Assembly (NCBI RefSeq): GCF_014637795.1 | Contig: NZ_BMFD01000014.1 | Coordinates: 1-55,346, forward strand | Direction: 5' to 3' | Length of the DNA: 55,346 bases | Source: Belliella aquatica | GTDB lineage: Bacteria; Bacteroidota; Bacteroidia; Cytophagales; Cyclobacteriaceae | Part shown: piece by piece, positions 1 through 9,165 of the stretch | Layout of the letters: every line of letters starts with the position of its first letter | Position numbering within the stretch: position 1 is the stretch's first letter | Made by a program: the position numbers and the translations under genes | Notes under the pieces: generated by a model | What the model saw: the letters and a program-made list of their open reading frames with translations, nothing else | The model's database searches: none | Told to the model about the DNA's origin: nothing

Positions 1-49
1 CTTTCTTTTGGTACTAGAAATAGCATATACAAAAAACATAATCTAATAT

Positions 50-80
50 AAAACAAAAAACCCCGTATTTCTACGAGGTT
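50..80 (-). terminator. Rho-independent terminator after tRNA-Leu
   Basis: On the minus strand a 9-bp stem (AACCTCGTA / TACGGGGTT, one G-T pair) closes a GAAA tetraloop and runs into TTTTTTGTTT. It lies about 5 nt past the 3' end of tRNA-Leu, so it ends the two-tRNA transcript. Confidence 0.85.
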
Positions 81-84
81 TATG

Positions 85-168
85 TACCAGGAGCGGGAAT
101 CGAACCCGCACGGCCGTGAAGCCACAAGATTTTAAGTCTTGCGTGTCTACCAATTCCACCATCCCGGC
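85..168 (-). tRNA. tRNA-Leu (anticodon UAA)
   Basis: The minus strand gives an 84-nt class II tRNA. The acceptor stem is GCCGGGA/TCCTGGT, the D-arm has GGTAGACA, the anticodon arm is CAAGA-CTTAAAA-TCTTG (anticodon TAA), there is a long variable arm, and the T-arm is GCGGGTTCGATTCCCGC. CCA is not encoded. It is the second gene of a transcript that starts at tRNA-Gly. Confidence 0.95.
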
Positions 169-201
169 TTCACTAGACTAATCTAGCTACTTGTAAACAA
201 C

Positions 202-221
202 AAAGCCCTTCTTCAAGGGCT
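202..221 (-). terminator. Hairpin between the two tRNAs
   Basis: An 8-bp perfect inverted repeat (AAGCCCTT, loop of 4, AAGGGCTT) sits just after tRNA-Gly. The following minus-strand bases are only moderately T-rich, so it may be a weak terminator or a processing hairpin between tRNA-Gly and tRNA-Leu. Confidence 0.55.
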
Positions 222-226
222 TTTTG

Positions 227-299
<73 letters not shown>

Positions 300-340
300 T
301 TTTGTTGACTTCAACCTTTTGTTTCCGTCTTTTGTGTGTG

Positions 341-371
341 CAAAGGTATATCAGTTTTCTATATTTGCAAA
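341..371 (-). promoter_or_regulatory. Bacteroidota housekeeping promoter for the tRNA pair
   Basis: The minus strand shows TTTG (-33), a spacer of exactly 19 nt and TACCTTTG (-7), a full match to the TTTG-N19-TAnnTTTG promoter of the Bacteroidota primary sigma factor. The -7 element lies about 40 nt upstream of tRNA-Gly. Confidence 0.85.
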
Positions 372-435
372 AGGCAAACCCAAAAAAAATCATTTATTTA
401 TGAAGATTTCTCCTCCAATATTGATAATCAGTATA

Positions 436-1239
436 TTAATTCATCCGACTGGCAAGTAATATTTTCATCAATTCTACTGTGTTTTTGGCATTGAGCTTTT
501 TCAAAATATTTTTCCTGTGTGTATTTACTGTGTTTTTTGCAATATTTAGCTCATTGGCTATTTCTTGAGAATTTAAACCATCAAGAATCATATTGGCAAT
601 CATTCTTTCTTTTCTTGTGAGCTTAGAACTCTGTGTAGAAGGATCTCTTTTTGAAACATGGATTTTATCACCGTTGTCGGATGTATAGGAATAACTCCAG
701 TCAAAATTATTGACCTGCGGAGGATTGGCTAGAAGCACAACTATATGCAAGTCAAAAACGACATTTTTGTTTTTGTCAATCAAATAGGGACGAACTTTGC
801 ATGCGAACCATTTGACTTCTTTGGTTTTGAAATGAACCCAGCGAACTGTATAAGAAAACTGGAACGTATCCATTTCCTCTCTGGAAATTTCTTGCAACAG
901 GTCAAAGACAATCTTTTGGAATTTAGCTAATTCGGGGACATCATCAGGATGTAACATGGTAAGCACTGCTTCCATACCCTTTTTTCTAAAAAAAGAGCTT
1001 GGATAACCAATAATATCTTCCACGTTATCAGTAAAAAAAGCCAAGCTCAAATCTCTATAATCAATGCAGCCGATGATGATGCCTTCTTTCATCCCCATGT
1101 TTTGGCTGATCACTTCTAGGTCTTTGAGAAGCTTATCTTCATCAATATCTTCGGTGTTAAACTCCCGTTCTTTCCATTCTATAAAAAAATCTGAAAACTT
1201 ATTTTGTTCCCTTAATTGATCTTCTAAAAATCCATCCAT
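436..1239 (-). CDS. PAS-LuxR transcriptional regulator
   Basis: A 267-residue predicted cytoplasmic DNA-binding regulator. Residues about 45-175 resemble a PAS fold: an IIGYPSSFF segment followed by LHPDD is typical of Bacteroidota PAS-LuxR proteins. The C-terminus, from about residue 205, is a LuxR/GerE helix-turn-helix (LTRKERMIANMILDGLNSQE, then NTVNTHRKNILKKL). No receiver domain or transmembrane segment is present, so a small ligand or partner is the likelier input. It lies 59 nt downstream of mutS on the same strand, but mutS is unlikely to be a functional partner. The family is clear; target genes and signal are unknown. Confidence 0.85.
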   Translation of the reverse strand: MDGFLEDQLREQNKFSDFFIEWKEREFNTEDIDEDKLLKDLEVISQNMGMKEGIIIGCIDYRDLSLAFFTDNVEDIIGYPSSFFRKKGMEAVLTMLHPDDVPELAKFQKIVFDLLQEISREEMDTFQFSYTVRWVHFKTKEVKWFACKVRPYLIDKNKNVVFDLHIVVLLANPPQVNNFDWSYSYTSDNGDKIHVSKRDPSTQSSKLTRKERMIANMILDGLNSQEIANELNIAKNTVNTHRKNILKKLNAKNTVELMKILLASRMN

Positions 1240-1298
1240 TTGATAAATATAACTTAAATAACTCGTCCGAATCTAAATACTAATCCACCATTTTGCAA

Positions 1299-3911
1299 TT
1301 AATTATCAAGTTTTTTCTTGATCTCATTAAGTTTTATAAGTGCTTCTATTGGCGAGATGGTATTGATATCAATTGTATCCAACATCTGCTTTGCCTCTTT
1401 ATATTTAGGATCTATTTCGAACAAGGAAAGTTGAAAATTGTTTTTAGGCATGTCCTTCATCTTTTCTTTTTGTTCATTGAGGTCTTTATCTTTCTCTAAA
1501 TGAACCATGATCTCGGAAGCCCTTAAGACTACTGGATTTGGCATACCGGCCATTTGTGCGACATGAATACCAAAACTGTGTTCGCTGCCACCTTCTTTCA
1601 ACTTCCGCATGAAGATTACCTTGTTGCCAACCTCTTTGACAGAGACGTTGAAGTTTTTGATTTTAGGGAAATCATCAGCCAATTGATTCAGCTCGTGGTA
1701 ATGTGTCGCAAATAAAGTTTTTGCTCGTGATTTGGGGTGATTATGGAGAAATTCTACAATCGACCAGGCAATAGAAATCCCATCATAAGTCGATGTTCCA
1801 CGTCCAATTTCGTCCATCAAGACCAAACTTCGATCCGAAAGATTATTCAAAATACTTGCTGTCTCGGTCATTTCTACCATAAAAGTAGACTCACCTTTTG
1901 CCAAATTATCTGATGCACCTACTCTTGTAAATACCTTGTCAATGATGCCAATTCTAGCGTACGATGCGGGAACGAAACTCCCCATCTGTGCCATCAAAAC
2001 AATCAAGGCAGTCTGTCTCAGCAAAGCTGATTTACCAGCCATGTTTGGTCCTGTGATAATGATAATCTGCTGATTATCGTTGTCCAAATAAATATCGTTG
2101 GGAACATAATCTTCGCCGATGGGCAACTGCTTCTCGATCACAGGATGTCTCCCATCTTTGATTTCTAGGGAATCAGTATCTGAGATTTTAGGCTTGCAGT
2201 AGTTGTTGCTTTTTGCCACGGAAGCAAAAGAAAGAAGACTATCCACAGTGGCTAAAACTCTTGCATTTTGCTGGATTTGAGCGACGTATTCTGATGCATC
2301 CTGTACAAGTGCCAAAAAGTATTTTTGCTCAATGGCAATCATTCTTTCCTCCGCGTTCAAGATTTTTTCTTCGTACTCTTTGAGTTCTGGAGTGATGTAG
2401 CGCTCAGCATTGACCAAGGTCTGCTTTCTGATCCACTCTTCTGGTACTTTATCTTTGTGGGAATTGGTAACTTCAAGATAATAGCCAAAGACTTTGTTGA
2501 AAGCGATTTTCAAGGACGAAATGCCTGTTCTCTGTACTTCTCGTTGCTGAAGCTGTACCAGATAGTCTTTTCCAGTATTGGCTAGCCCTCTGTATTCATC
2601 CAGTTCCGAATCAACACCATCTTTGATGATATTTCCTTGATGGGTAAGCATCGGTGCATCTTCCTGAAGTTCATTCTCAATTTTTTCAAGTAAAAATTCG
2701 CAAGGATTGATTTGATCTGCTAGCTTTTTTAGTGAAGCATTGCTTGACTTTCTCAATATTTCCTTGATCGGCAAGGTGTTTTTTAGAGCTTTTTTGAGTT
2801 GGTTCATCTCCCTTGGATTGATCCTGCCAACTGCCACTTTGGAAATTAATCGCTCTAAGTCTCCAATATGCTTTAGGTGATTGAGCGTTTCCTCTGAGAG
2901 TTCTCTTTGATTGAAAAAATACTCCACGACCTTCAACCGCTCGTCAATCGGTTCTTTTTCTTTCAATGGAAGGACCATCCATTTTTTCATCATTCTGGAA
3001 CCCATCGGCGTGACGGTATGATCCAAAATTGAAATCAAAGGAATGCCACCATCTTGCTGTGGATAGACGAGTTCAAGATTACGAATGGTGAATTTGTCCA
3101 GCCAAACATATTTTTCCTCAGCTATTCGCGATATCGCTGCGATATGCTTGACTTCTTTGTGTTCTGTTTCTTCCAGGTAAAATAGAACAGCCCCAGCCGC
3201 AATGATCCCATGCTCCAAATTCTCAATTCCAAAACCCTTGAGGTTATTCGTAGCAAAATGGTTGGTGAGTTTTTCGTAAGTATAGTCAAATTGATATACC
3301 CAATCCTCACAGTGAAAAGTTGAGAAATTGTCCTTCAGAATTTCTGCAGCTCTAGATTTTGCTGTTTTCGAATAGATGACTTCTGAAGGGCTAAAGCTCT
3401 GAAGGAGTTTTTCGATATAAGACTGAGACCCTTCGGCGCACATAAACTCACCGGTAGAAAGATCTAAAAATGCAATTCCCAAGGTATCTTTTCCAAAATA
3501 GATAGAAGCCAGATAGTTGTTTCTTCTTTTGTCAAGGACATTGTCATTGAAAGAAAGGCCTGGAGTCACAAGTTCGGTGACGCCTCTCTTGACGATACCT
3601 TTGACTTCTTTAGGATCCTCGAGTTGGTCGCAAATAGCTACGCGATTTCCTGCGCGGACGAGTTTTGGTAGATAGCTGTCAAGAGAGTGATGCGGAAATC
3701 CAGCCAACTCAATATGTGATGCAGCTCCATTCGCGCGCTTGGTCAGGACGATATCCAAGACTTTGCTTGCCTTGATTGCATCTTCTCCAAAAGTCTCGTA
3801 AAAATCACCCACTCTAAACAGCAACAAAGCACCTGGATGCTTTGCTTTGATGGCATTGTACTGCTTCATCAAGGGTGTTTCTTTTACTTCTGCTACCTTC
3901 GCCTTGGCCAT
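1299..3911 (-). CDS. mutS: DNA mismatch repair protein MutS
   Basis: MutS recognises mismatches and small loops and starts methyl-independent mismatch repair with MutL. The 870-residue length is normal. The mismatch-reading Phe-Tyr-Glu is at residues 37-39 ([12 protein letters not shown]). The ATPase has Walker A GPNMAGKS at 621-628, Walker B plus signature in [16 protein letters not shown], and the THYHEL segment. All core motifs are intact, so the gene should be functional. The ATG at 3911 gives a short basic leader before the conserved [12 protein letters not shown] segment. The divergent RNA methyltransferase gene starts 86 nt away. Confidence 0.97.
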   Translation of the reverse strand: MAKAKVAEVKETPLMKQYNAIKAKHPGALLLFRVGDFYETFGEDAIKASKVLDIVLTKRANGAASHIELAGFPHHSLDSYLPKLVRAGNRVAICDQLEDPKEVKGIVKRGVTELVTPGLSFNDNVLDKRRNNYLASIYFGKDTLGIAFLDLSTGEFMCAEGSQSYIEKLLQSFSPSEVIYSKTAKSRAAEILKDNFSTFHCEDWVYQFDYTYEKLTNHFATNNLKGFGIENLEHGIIAAGAVLFYLEETEHKEVKHIAAISRIAEEKYVWLDKFTIRNLELVYPQQDGGIPLISILDHTVTPMGSRMMKKWMVLPLKEKEPIDERLKVVEYFFNQRELSEETLNHLKHIGDLERLISKVAVGRINPREMNQLKKALKNTLPIKEILRKSSNASLKKLADQINPCEFLLEKIENELQEDAPMLTHQGNIIKDGVDSELDEYRGLANTGKDYLVQLQQREVQRTGISSLKIAFNKVFGYYLEVTNSHKDKVPEEWIRKQTLVNAERYITPELKEYEEKILNAEERMIAIEQKYFLALVQDASEYVAQIQQNARVLATVDSLLSFASVAKSNNYCKPKISDTDSLEIKDGRHPVIEKQLPIGEDYVPNDIYLDNDNQQIIIITGPNMAGKSALLRQTALIVLMAQMGSFVPASYARIGIIDKVFTRVGASDNLAKGESTFMVEMTETASILNNLSDRSLVLMDEIGRGTSTYDGISIAWSIVEFLHNHPKSRAKTLFATHYHELNQLADDFPKIKNFNVSVKEVGNKVIFMRKLKEGGSEHSFGIHVAQMAGMPNPVVLRASEIMVHLEKDKDLNEQKEKMKDMPKNNFQLSLFEIDPKYKEAKQMLDTIDINTISPIEALIKLNEIKKKLDN

Positions 3912-3997
3912 ATTGTCCCTTTATTAAATCTTTATGCTAATTTTGAATCTGCTTGAAAGCTTGAAATTAAAATATAAAGAAAGGTAAACAAAACTCA

Positions 3998-4534
3998 ATG
4001 AAAAAATTAAGCATGGATGAACTCAATCGGCTTTCGGTTGAGGAGTTCAAAGAAGTGAAAAAAAGCCCTCTAGTGATCGTTTTGGATAATATTCGGAGTT
4101 TGAACAATGTGGGGTCTTCTTTTCGAACTGCTGACGCTTTTTTGATTGAGAAAATTTATCTCTGCGGGATTACAGGGACACCACCTCACCGAGATATTCA
4201 AAAGACAGCCTTGGGAGCGACGGATTCTGTCGCTTGGGAATACAAAAGCAACACGCTTGAAGCAATTGCAGAACTGAAGCAAAACGGATTTGAAATTTGT
4301 GCTTTTGAGCAGGTGGACAAAAGTGTGATGTTACACGAATTCCAGCCTAAAGAGGGTAAAAAATATGCATTGGTTTTTGGAAATGAAGTTTTTGGAGTAG
4401 AAGAAGAGGTGATCAATGCCTCGGATCATCTTATTGAAATTCCACAGTTAGGCACCAAACATTCATTAAACATCTCTGTCACCTTGGGGATTGGTATTTG
4501 GGATTTTATGAGTAAGATGGGCTTGTTGAAATAA
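3998..4534 (+). CDS. SPOUT-family RNA 2'-O-methyltransferase (TrmH/SpoU-like)
   Basis: A 178-residue protein made only of the SpoU/TrmH trefoil-knot catalytic domain. Motif 1 is VLDNIRSLNNVGSSFRTADA (Asn and Arg for 2'-O-methylation), motif 2 is LVFGNEVFGV, and motif 3 is IPQLGTKHSLNISVTLGIGI. It should transfer a methyl group from S-adenosylmethionine to a ribose in tRNA or rRNA. The short form, without the N-terminal L30e-like substrate-binding domain, leaves the target nucleotide undefined. It is transcribed away from mutS and ends 21 nt from the convergent channel gene. Confidence 0.88.
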   Translation: MKKLSMDELNRLSVEEFKEVKKSPLVIVLDNIRSLNNVGSSFRTADAFLIEKIYLCGITGTPPHRDIQKTALGATDSVAWEYKSNTLEAIAELKQNGFEICAFEQVDKSVMLHEFQPKEGKKYALVFGNEVFGVEEEVINASDHLIEIPQLGTKHSLNISVTLGIGIWDFMSKMGLLK

Positions 4535-4555
4535 AAGAATAAGAGCAGCTATTTT

Positions 4556-5368
4556 TTAGAATCGTTCTCCACAAGATTTGCAGAAGATAGAATCGATGTC
4601 TTGATTTGCAGTTTTACAAACTCGGCAAGTTTTTCTTTCTTTTTTCAATGCTTCTTTATTGGCCATGGTCAATTCAGATGTGACAATACCTGTAGGTACT
4701 GCAATAATTGCATAGCCTAGGAGCATGATGATTGATGCCAATAACTTCCCTAATGGTGTATTGGGAGTAATGTCGCCAAAACCTACCGTTGTCAAGGTCA
4801 CGATCGCCCAATACATTGACATGGCGATACTGGTAAACCCGTTTTCTGGCCCTTCTACTATAAACATCAATGTACCTGTGATCAATACAATGGTTAATAC
4901 AGTTCCTAAGAAGAGTTGGATTTTTGGTCGGCTAGATTTGAGAGCAGTTTTCAAAACTTCGGCCTCCTTCATGTATCGGCCAAGTTTTAGAATCCTTACC
5001 ACTCTCAGAAATCTGAGAGCTCTAATCACGACAAAAAATTGTGTTCCAACAAGGAATAGACTCAAATAAGAAGGGATAATGGCAAGAAGATCTACGATCC
5101 CATAGAAGCTAAAAATATATCCAAGTTTTTTCTTACTCAGCCAAATTCTCCCAATATATTCTACAGTAAATAAACCAGTTAGGATCCATTCTAATATCAA
5201 AAATTCATTGTGGTATTTGGCATACAAACTAGGTTCGGAATCTAAAATCACAACGACTAAACTTGCCATGATCATTACTAAAATGATTAAATCGAAGTTT
5301 TTAGAAGCCTTATCATCATGCTCAAAAACGATGTGTGCAAGTCGTGATTTGGAAGGGAAAAGAGACAT
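4556..5368 (-). CDS. Voltage-gated-type potassium channel protein with C-terminal zinc ribbon
   Basis: A 270-residue membrane protein of the six-helix Kv type. S1 starts near residue 27 (DLIILVMIMASL), and the S4-like helix is arginine-rich (VVIRALRFLRVVRILKLGRY). The pore loop carries TLTTVGFGDITP, so the selectivity filter is TVGFGD at about 194-199 instead of the commoner TVGYGD. After the last helix comes a cytoplasmic tail with four cysteines (about 248, 251, 263, 266; CRVC and CKSC), a rubredoxin/zinc-ribbon-like knuckle. It may assemble as a tetramer for ion flux. Ion selectivity and the role of the zinc ribbon are inferences. Confidence 0.85.
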   Translation of the reverse strand: MSLFPSKSRLAHIVFEHDDKASKNFDLIILVMIMASLVVVILDSEPSLYAKYHNEFLILEWILTGLFTVEYIGRIWLSKKKLGYIFSFYGIVDLLAIIPSYLSLFLVGTQFFVVIRALRFLRVVRILKLGRYMKEAEVLKTALKSSRPKIQLFLGTVLTIVLITGTLMFIVEGPENGFTSIAMSMYWAIVTLTTVGFGDITPNTPLGKLLASIIMLLGYAIIAVPTGIVTSELTMANKEALKKERKTCRVCKTANQDIDSIFCKSCGERF

Positions 5369-5514
5369 AATGATTTGGATTTTTTGAGTTTTACTATTTG
5401 AAATTATTTATCCCTAGCGGGAGAATGAACTCTCGTTTACTTCGATCATTTCTAATTCAATCAAATATGTGAATGTTTGCCTAAATTATTACAAAAAAAT
5501 CCTTAAAATCGATC

Positions 5515-6288
5515 ATGGAAATAATAGTGATCTCAGTTGTAGCTTTTCTAGTCTCAATTCTGACTTTTTTTTCTGGGTTTGGTTTGGGGACGATACTTAC
5601 GCCAGTCTTTATGATTTTCTTTCCTGTCGATTTAGCGATAGCCTTGACTGGAGTTGTTCATTTTTTCAATAACATTTTTAAACTCGTTTTAGTAGGAAAA
5701 AATGCTGATAAACAAGTTTTGATCCGATTTGGTATTCCTGCAGTGATTGCTGCATTTGGAGGTTCCTGGGTATTGCTTAATATTACTGATTTGGAGCCAT
5801 TTTTTACTTACGAGATGTTTGGAAGTACCTTTATGGTAGAACCGGTAAAATTTATCATTTCGATCTTGCTGATCATTTTTGCTTCGATGGATTTGATTCC
5901 TTATTTCCAAAAACTACAATTTGGTAGAGAAAAGCTTCCTTTGGGAGGTGCCCTAAGCGGTTTTTTTGGAGGGCTTTCCGGTAATCAAGGCGCATTTAAA
6001 TCAGCATTTTTAATCAAAGCAGGTTTATCAAAAGAGGCTTTTATTGGAACTGCTGTTGTTGTTTCCACATTTGTAGACTTTACTCGATTGAGTGTTTATG
6101 CCACTCGATTTTTACAAACTGATTTGACTAATAATTTTCAATTAGTAGTGATCGCTACTTTATCTGCTATCTCAGGGGCATTTATTGGGAATAAATTATT
6201 GAAAAAAGTAACGCTTGAATTCATTCAAGTTTCTGTTGCCATCTTATTGATTTTGGTTTCTATAGCACTTGGTGCAGGCTTAATATGA
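5515..6288 (+). CDS. TauE/SafE (TSUP) family membrane permease
   Basis: A 257-residue protein with about eight hydrophobic helices and no signal peptide. The layout is that of the sulfite exporter TauE/SafE family: an N-terminal half with FFSGFGLGTILTPVF and a second half with GALSGFFGGLSGNQGAFKSA, the glycine-rich repeat that defines the family. Members move sulfur-containing or small organic anions across the inner membrane; the substrate cannot be read from sequence. The ATG at 5515 was chosen because it begins directly at the first helix. It stands alone between the channel gene and the heme operon. Confidence 0.85.
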   Translation: MEIIVISVVAFLVSILTFFSGFGLGTILTPVFMIFFPVDLAIALTGVVHFFNNIFKLVLVGKNADKQVLIRFGIPAVIAAFGGSWVLLNITDLEPFFTYEMFGSTFMVEPVKFIISILLIIFASMDLIPYFQKLQFGREKLPLGGALSGFFGGLSGNQGAFKSAFLIKAGLSKEAFIGTAVVVSTFVDFTRLSVYATRFLQTDLTNNFQLVVIATLSAISGAFIGNKLLKKVTLEFIQVSVAILLILVSIALGAGLI

Positions 6289-6372
6289 AAAAATGAAACC
6301 AAGCTAAAGGTTTCTATTCAATTGATTTTATTAATTCTAGCTGTTTTTTCAATAGAAAAAATCAATCAATAT

Positions 6373-6406
6373 TTATTTGGATTTAATCTAAATAACATGA
6401 TATTTG
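6373..6406 (+). promoter_or_regulatory. Predicted heme-operon promoter with palindromic operator
   Basis: A 23-bp near-perfect palindrome (11-bp arms, one mismatch, centred on 6384) covers 6373-6395. A TTTG at 6376-6379, a 19-nt spacer and GATATTTG at 6399-6406 match the Bacteroidota promoter except for one base. The palindrome therefore covers the -33 box and spacer, as a repressor site would. The gene starts at 6435. The 7-1-7 shape fits Fur- or DtxR-type iron regulators, but the regulator is not identified. Confidence 0.65.
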
Positions 6407-6434
6407 TCCTGTTATTTAAAATTAGTCTTAATAA

Positions 6435-7286
6435 ATGAAAGCGAAACTCTTCCTCTCTCTTTTCCTTTTGGGAGCCTGTGCCTCACCAAAACAATCCGAA
6501 ATCAAGTCTGAAAAACGTATCATCACTGCTGGCGGAACGATCACGGAAATAGTATCTGAATTAGGTCTTGGTGACTTAATCGTTGCCACTGATATTACTT
6601 CTACTTATCCAGCTAAAATGAAAGAATTGCCTTCTATTGGCTACAGAAATCAAATCAAATCTGAAGGAATTCTATCGATGAACCCAGATGTGATTTTGGC
6701 TGAGACAGATTATCTGTCTGCTGATGTTGTCGCTCAACTTACTGCCACGGGCATTGAAGTACGATTCTTTGAGAAGCCGACATCAATCGAAGGTACTTTC
6801 AGATTGATTTCAGATTTAGCCGATTATTTAGATTTAGCTGAAAAAGGTAAATTGCTTCAAGAGGAAGTAAAAAACGAGCTTTTAGAGTTAGCCCAATTTT
6901 TAGAAAAGCAGGAAGTGGTTGAAAAGCCAACAATGCTGTTCATCATGGCTAGGGGTGAAGACATGGTTTTCGTTGGTGGGGATGATACTTTTGCTTCTTC
7001 TATTATTCAGCTTGCGGGTTTGCAATCTCCAGTATTGGGTTTCAAAGATTTTATCCCATTGACTCCTGAAGCATTAGCGAAGTTCAATCCTGATTATATT
7101 TTATTGTTTGATTCAGGTCTGGCGACGTTGGGGGGTAAAGACGGTTTGACTAAAATCAGAGGAATTGAACAGACCAAGGCCTTCCAAAATGGGAAAATCT
7201 TAGCTTATGACGGACTTTTGCTCTCTGGTTTTGGACCTAGAGTAGCAGAAGTAGCATTGGAAATTGCAAAATCAGTCTACCGATGA
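6435..7286 (+). CDS. hmuT: Heme ABC transporter substrate-binding lipoprotein (HmuT-like)
   Basis: A 283-residue periplasmic lipoprotein. The signal peptide ends in the lipobox LLGAC, with the acylated cysteine at residue 15. The mature part has the two-lobed class III binding-protein pattern of the BtuF/HmuT family: RIITAGGTITEIVSELG near the N-terminus, then DITSTYP and SMNPDVILAE. GGxxTE with DxTSxYP is typical of hemin-binding HmuT rather than cobalamin BtuF. It is the first gene of the hmuTUV-S set, sits directly after an operator-like palindrome and overlaps the permease gene by 4 nt (ATGA). Heme is the inferred ligand, from the neighbours. Confidence 0.88.
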   Translation: MKAKLFLSLFLLGACASPKQSEIKSEKRIITAGGTITEIVSELGLGDLIVATDITSTYPAKMKELPSIGYRNQIKSEGILSMNPDVILAETDYLSADVVAQLTATGIEVRFFEKPTSIEGTFRLISDLADYLDLAEKGKLLQEEVKNELLELAQFLEKQEVVEKPTMLFIMARGEDMVFVGGDDTFASSIIQLAGLQSPVLGFKDFIPLTPEALAKFNPDYILLFDSGLATLGGKDGLTKIRGIEQTKAFQNGKILAYDGLLLSGFGPRVAEVALEIAKSVYR

Positions 7287-8356
7287 TCAAAACTTTGCAA
7301 GCAAGTATTCCCAAAGTAAAACACCGTATACAAAATACAGTACTCCTGTTTTTGGGTATACTTTTGATAGGGGTTGTTTTGCTTTCTGCATCTCTCGGCG
7401 CATATCAGATTCCATTGGAATCCGTTGTAGGTGTGCTTTCGAGCAAGCTGGGTTTGGCTTGGGGTTCTTACACTGAGCCTCAATCCCAAGTCTTATTGAA
7501 TATCAGGTTCCCTAGGATTTTGATGGGAATACTGATAGGAGGAGGACTTGGACTTGCTGGTGCTGCTTTGCAAGGATTATTTAGAAACCCTCTAGTAGAG
7601 CCAGGTTTGATAGGTGTTAGCTCTGGCGGTGCTTTCTTTGCTGTAGTTTTTATCGTCTTTGGTGCTGGACTGACTGCCTTGTCACCTTTATTTTCATTGA
7701 TTGGGTTACCACTCTTTGCATTCTTAGGAGGATTACTCGTCACTTTGTTGGTATACAACATTTCGAGTCACTCAGGAAAAACAGACATCTCTGTTTTGAT
7801 TTTAGCAGGAGTAGCGATCAATGCGCTGATGGGTGCATTGATTGGTTTGGTTTTATTTTATGCAGATGATGCAGCATTGAGAAATTTCACATTTTGGAGT
7901 TTAGGTGACCTTGGCGGTAGCAATTGGTCAAAACTAGGAATTGCTACAATTTTGATTATTCCTGCATTGGCGATGATTATGAGGCTATACCCACAACTCA
8001 ATGCCATGGCCTTGGGCGAGCGTGAGGCTTATCATATGGGTGTCAATGTTCAATATGTGAAATATGTATTATTCCTTTCATCAGCTTTGATCGTAGGAAC
8101 TGCAGTATCTCTAAGTGGAACTATAGGTTTTGTCGGCTTGGTGGTCCCGCATCTAATCCGACTTGGTTTTGGTGCAGATCACCGCTTGGTCTTGCCTGGT
8201 TCATTTCTTCTAGGAGCCATTCTGCTTTCTACTGCGGATCTATTTGCCAGGAATCTCGTGCGGCCCGCGGAATTACCAATTGGAATCATTACCGCTTTGC
8301 TTGGTGCCCCATTTTTTATCTATCTGATTGTCAACTTCAAAAAAGTTAAGTATTAA
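7283..8356 (+). CDS. hmuU: Heme ABC transporter permease (FecCD family, HmuU-like)
   Basis: A 357-residue inner-membrane permease of the BtuC/FecCD fold, with about ten helices. Family marks include RFPRILMGILIGGGLGLAGA near the N-terminus, GVSSGGAFFA, FWSLGDLGGSNW, and the coupling segment GTIGFVGLVVPHLIRLGFGA. The ATG at 7283 overlaps the hmuT stop, as expected for translational coupling. It forms the homodimeric channel that takes the ligand from HmuT and is powered by the ATPase encoded one base downstream. Length and motifs are complete. Confidence 0.92.
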   Translation: MIKTLQASIPKVKHRIQNTVLLFLGILLIGVVLLSASLGAYQIPLESVVGVLSSKLGLAWGSYTEPQSQVLLNIRFPRILMGILIGGGLGLAGAALQGLFRNPLVEPGLIGVSSGGAFFAVVFIVFGAGLTALSPLFSLIGLPLFAFLGGLLVTLLVYNISSHSGKTDISVLILAGVAINALMGALIGLVLFYADDAALRNFTFWSLGDLGGSNWSKLGIATILIIPALAMIMRLYPQLNAMALGEREAYHMGVNVQYVKYVLFLSSALIVGTAVSLSGTIGFVGLVVPHLIRLGFGADHRLVLPGSFLLGAILLSTADLFARNLVRPAELPIGIITALLGAPFFIYLIVNFKKVKY

Positions 8357-8357
8357 T

Positions 8358-9161
8358 ATGCTACAAGGAAATAACATACACTTCTGCATTACAGACAGAC
8401 CGATTATAGGTGATGTCAATATCAAACTTGAACCTGGGAAGTTTACCGTAATCATTGGGCCCAATGGTGCAGGCAAATCCACTCTTTTCAAAATTCTATC
8501 AGGAGATATTCCCTGTAGTAAAGGGGAAGTCTTGTATAATGGAAAGCCCGTAAATTCATTTTCAAGTCAACAATTAGCGCGCATTCGAGCTGTTATGCCA
8601 CAGCATAGTTCCGTTTCTTTTCCTTTTTCTGCCTGGGAAGTAGTCGAATTAGGAACACTCAATGCTCCACAAGAATTCGATCAGAAGGAGATCATCGAGG
8701 TTATGAAAAAACTTCAAATCTGGCATTTGAGAGACAGGTCTTACAATCTGCTTTCGGGAGGCGAAAAACAACGTGTGCAGTTAGGAAGAGTGCTTATACA
8801 AATCTGGAAAAAGCAAGCTTTCCCTAGATATTTACTTTTAGATGAGCCCATTTCTAGTATGGATGTGTCTTTACAACATTTGGTTTTAGACCTTCTCAAT
8901 GAGTTGAAGACAAGAAATATTGGTGTTTTGTCTGTATTACATGACTTAAGTCTTGTAGGAAATTATGCAGATGAAGTCATTATGATGAAAAATGGGAATG
9001 TCTCTTTTCAAGGAAATGTCGCTGATGTTTTTACCAGCTACAATCTTGAGTTTTTGTTTGGCTATCCTATTCAAGTAAGAAAATTCAATGATGGGCCGGG
9101 ACTTTTGGTTCATAGTCTCCCACTACATCACATAAATCATAGATTATCACAAGTACAATAA
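8358..9161 (+). CDS. hmuV: Heme ABC transporter ATP-binding protein (HmuV-like)
   Basis: A 267-residue ABC ATPase. Walker A is GPNGAGKST at 34-42, followed by a Q-loop (VMPQHSS), signature LSGGEKQRV, Walker B YLLLDEP and switch His in VLHDLSL. A reading frame also extends upstream to a TTG at 8328 inside hmuU. The ATG at 8358 is preferred because it follows the hmuU stop by one base and puts the first strand (NNIHFCI) at the usual distance. It energises heme uptake with HmuU. The next gene follows after four bases, so these form one transcript. Confidence 0.92.
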   Translation: MLQGNNIHFCITDRPIIGDVNIKLEPGKFTVIIGPNGAGKSTLFKILSGDIPCSKGEVLYNGKPVNSFSSQQLARIRAVMPQHSSVSFPFSAWEVVELGTLNAPQEFDQKEIIEVMKKLQIWHLRDRSYNLLSGGEKQRVQLGRVLIQIWKKQAFPRYLLLDEPISSMDVSLQHLVLDLLNELKTRNIGVLSVLHDLSLVGNYADEVIMMKNGNVSFQGNVADVFTSYNLEFLFGYPIQVRKFNDGPGLLVHSLPLHHINHRLSQVQ

Positions 9162-9165
9162 ACAT

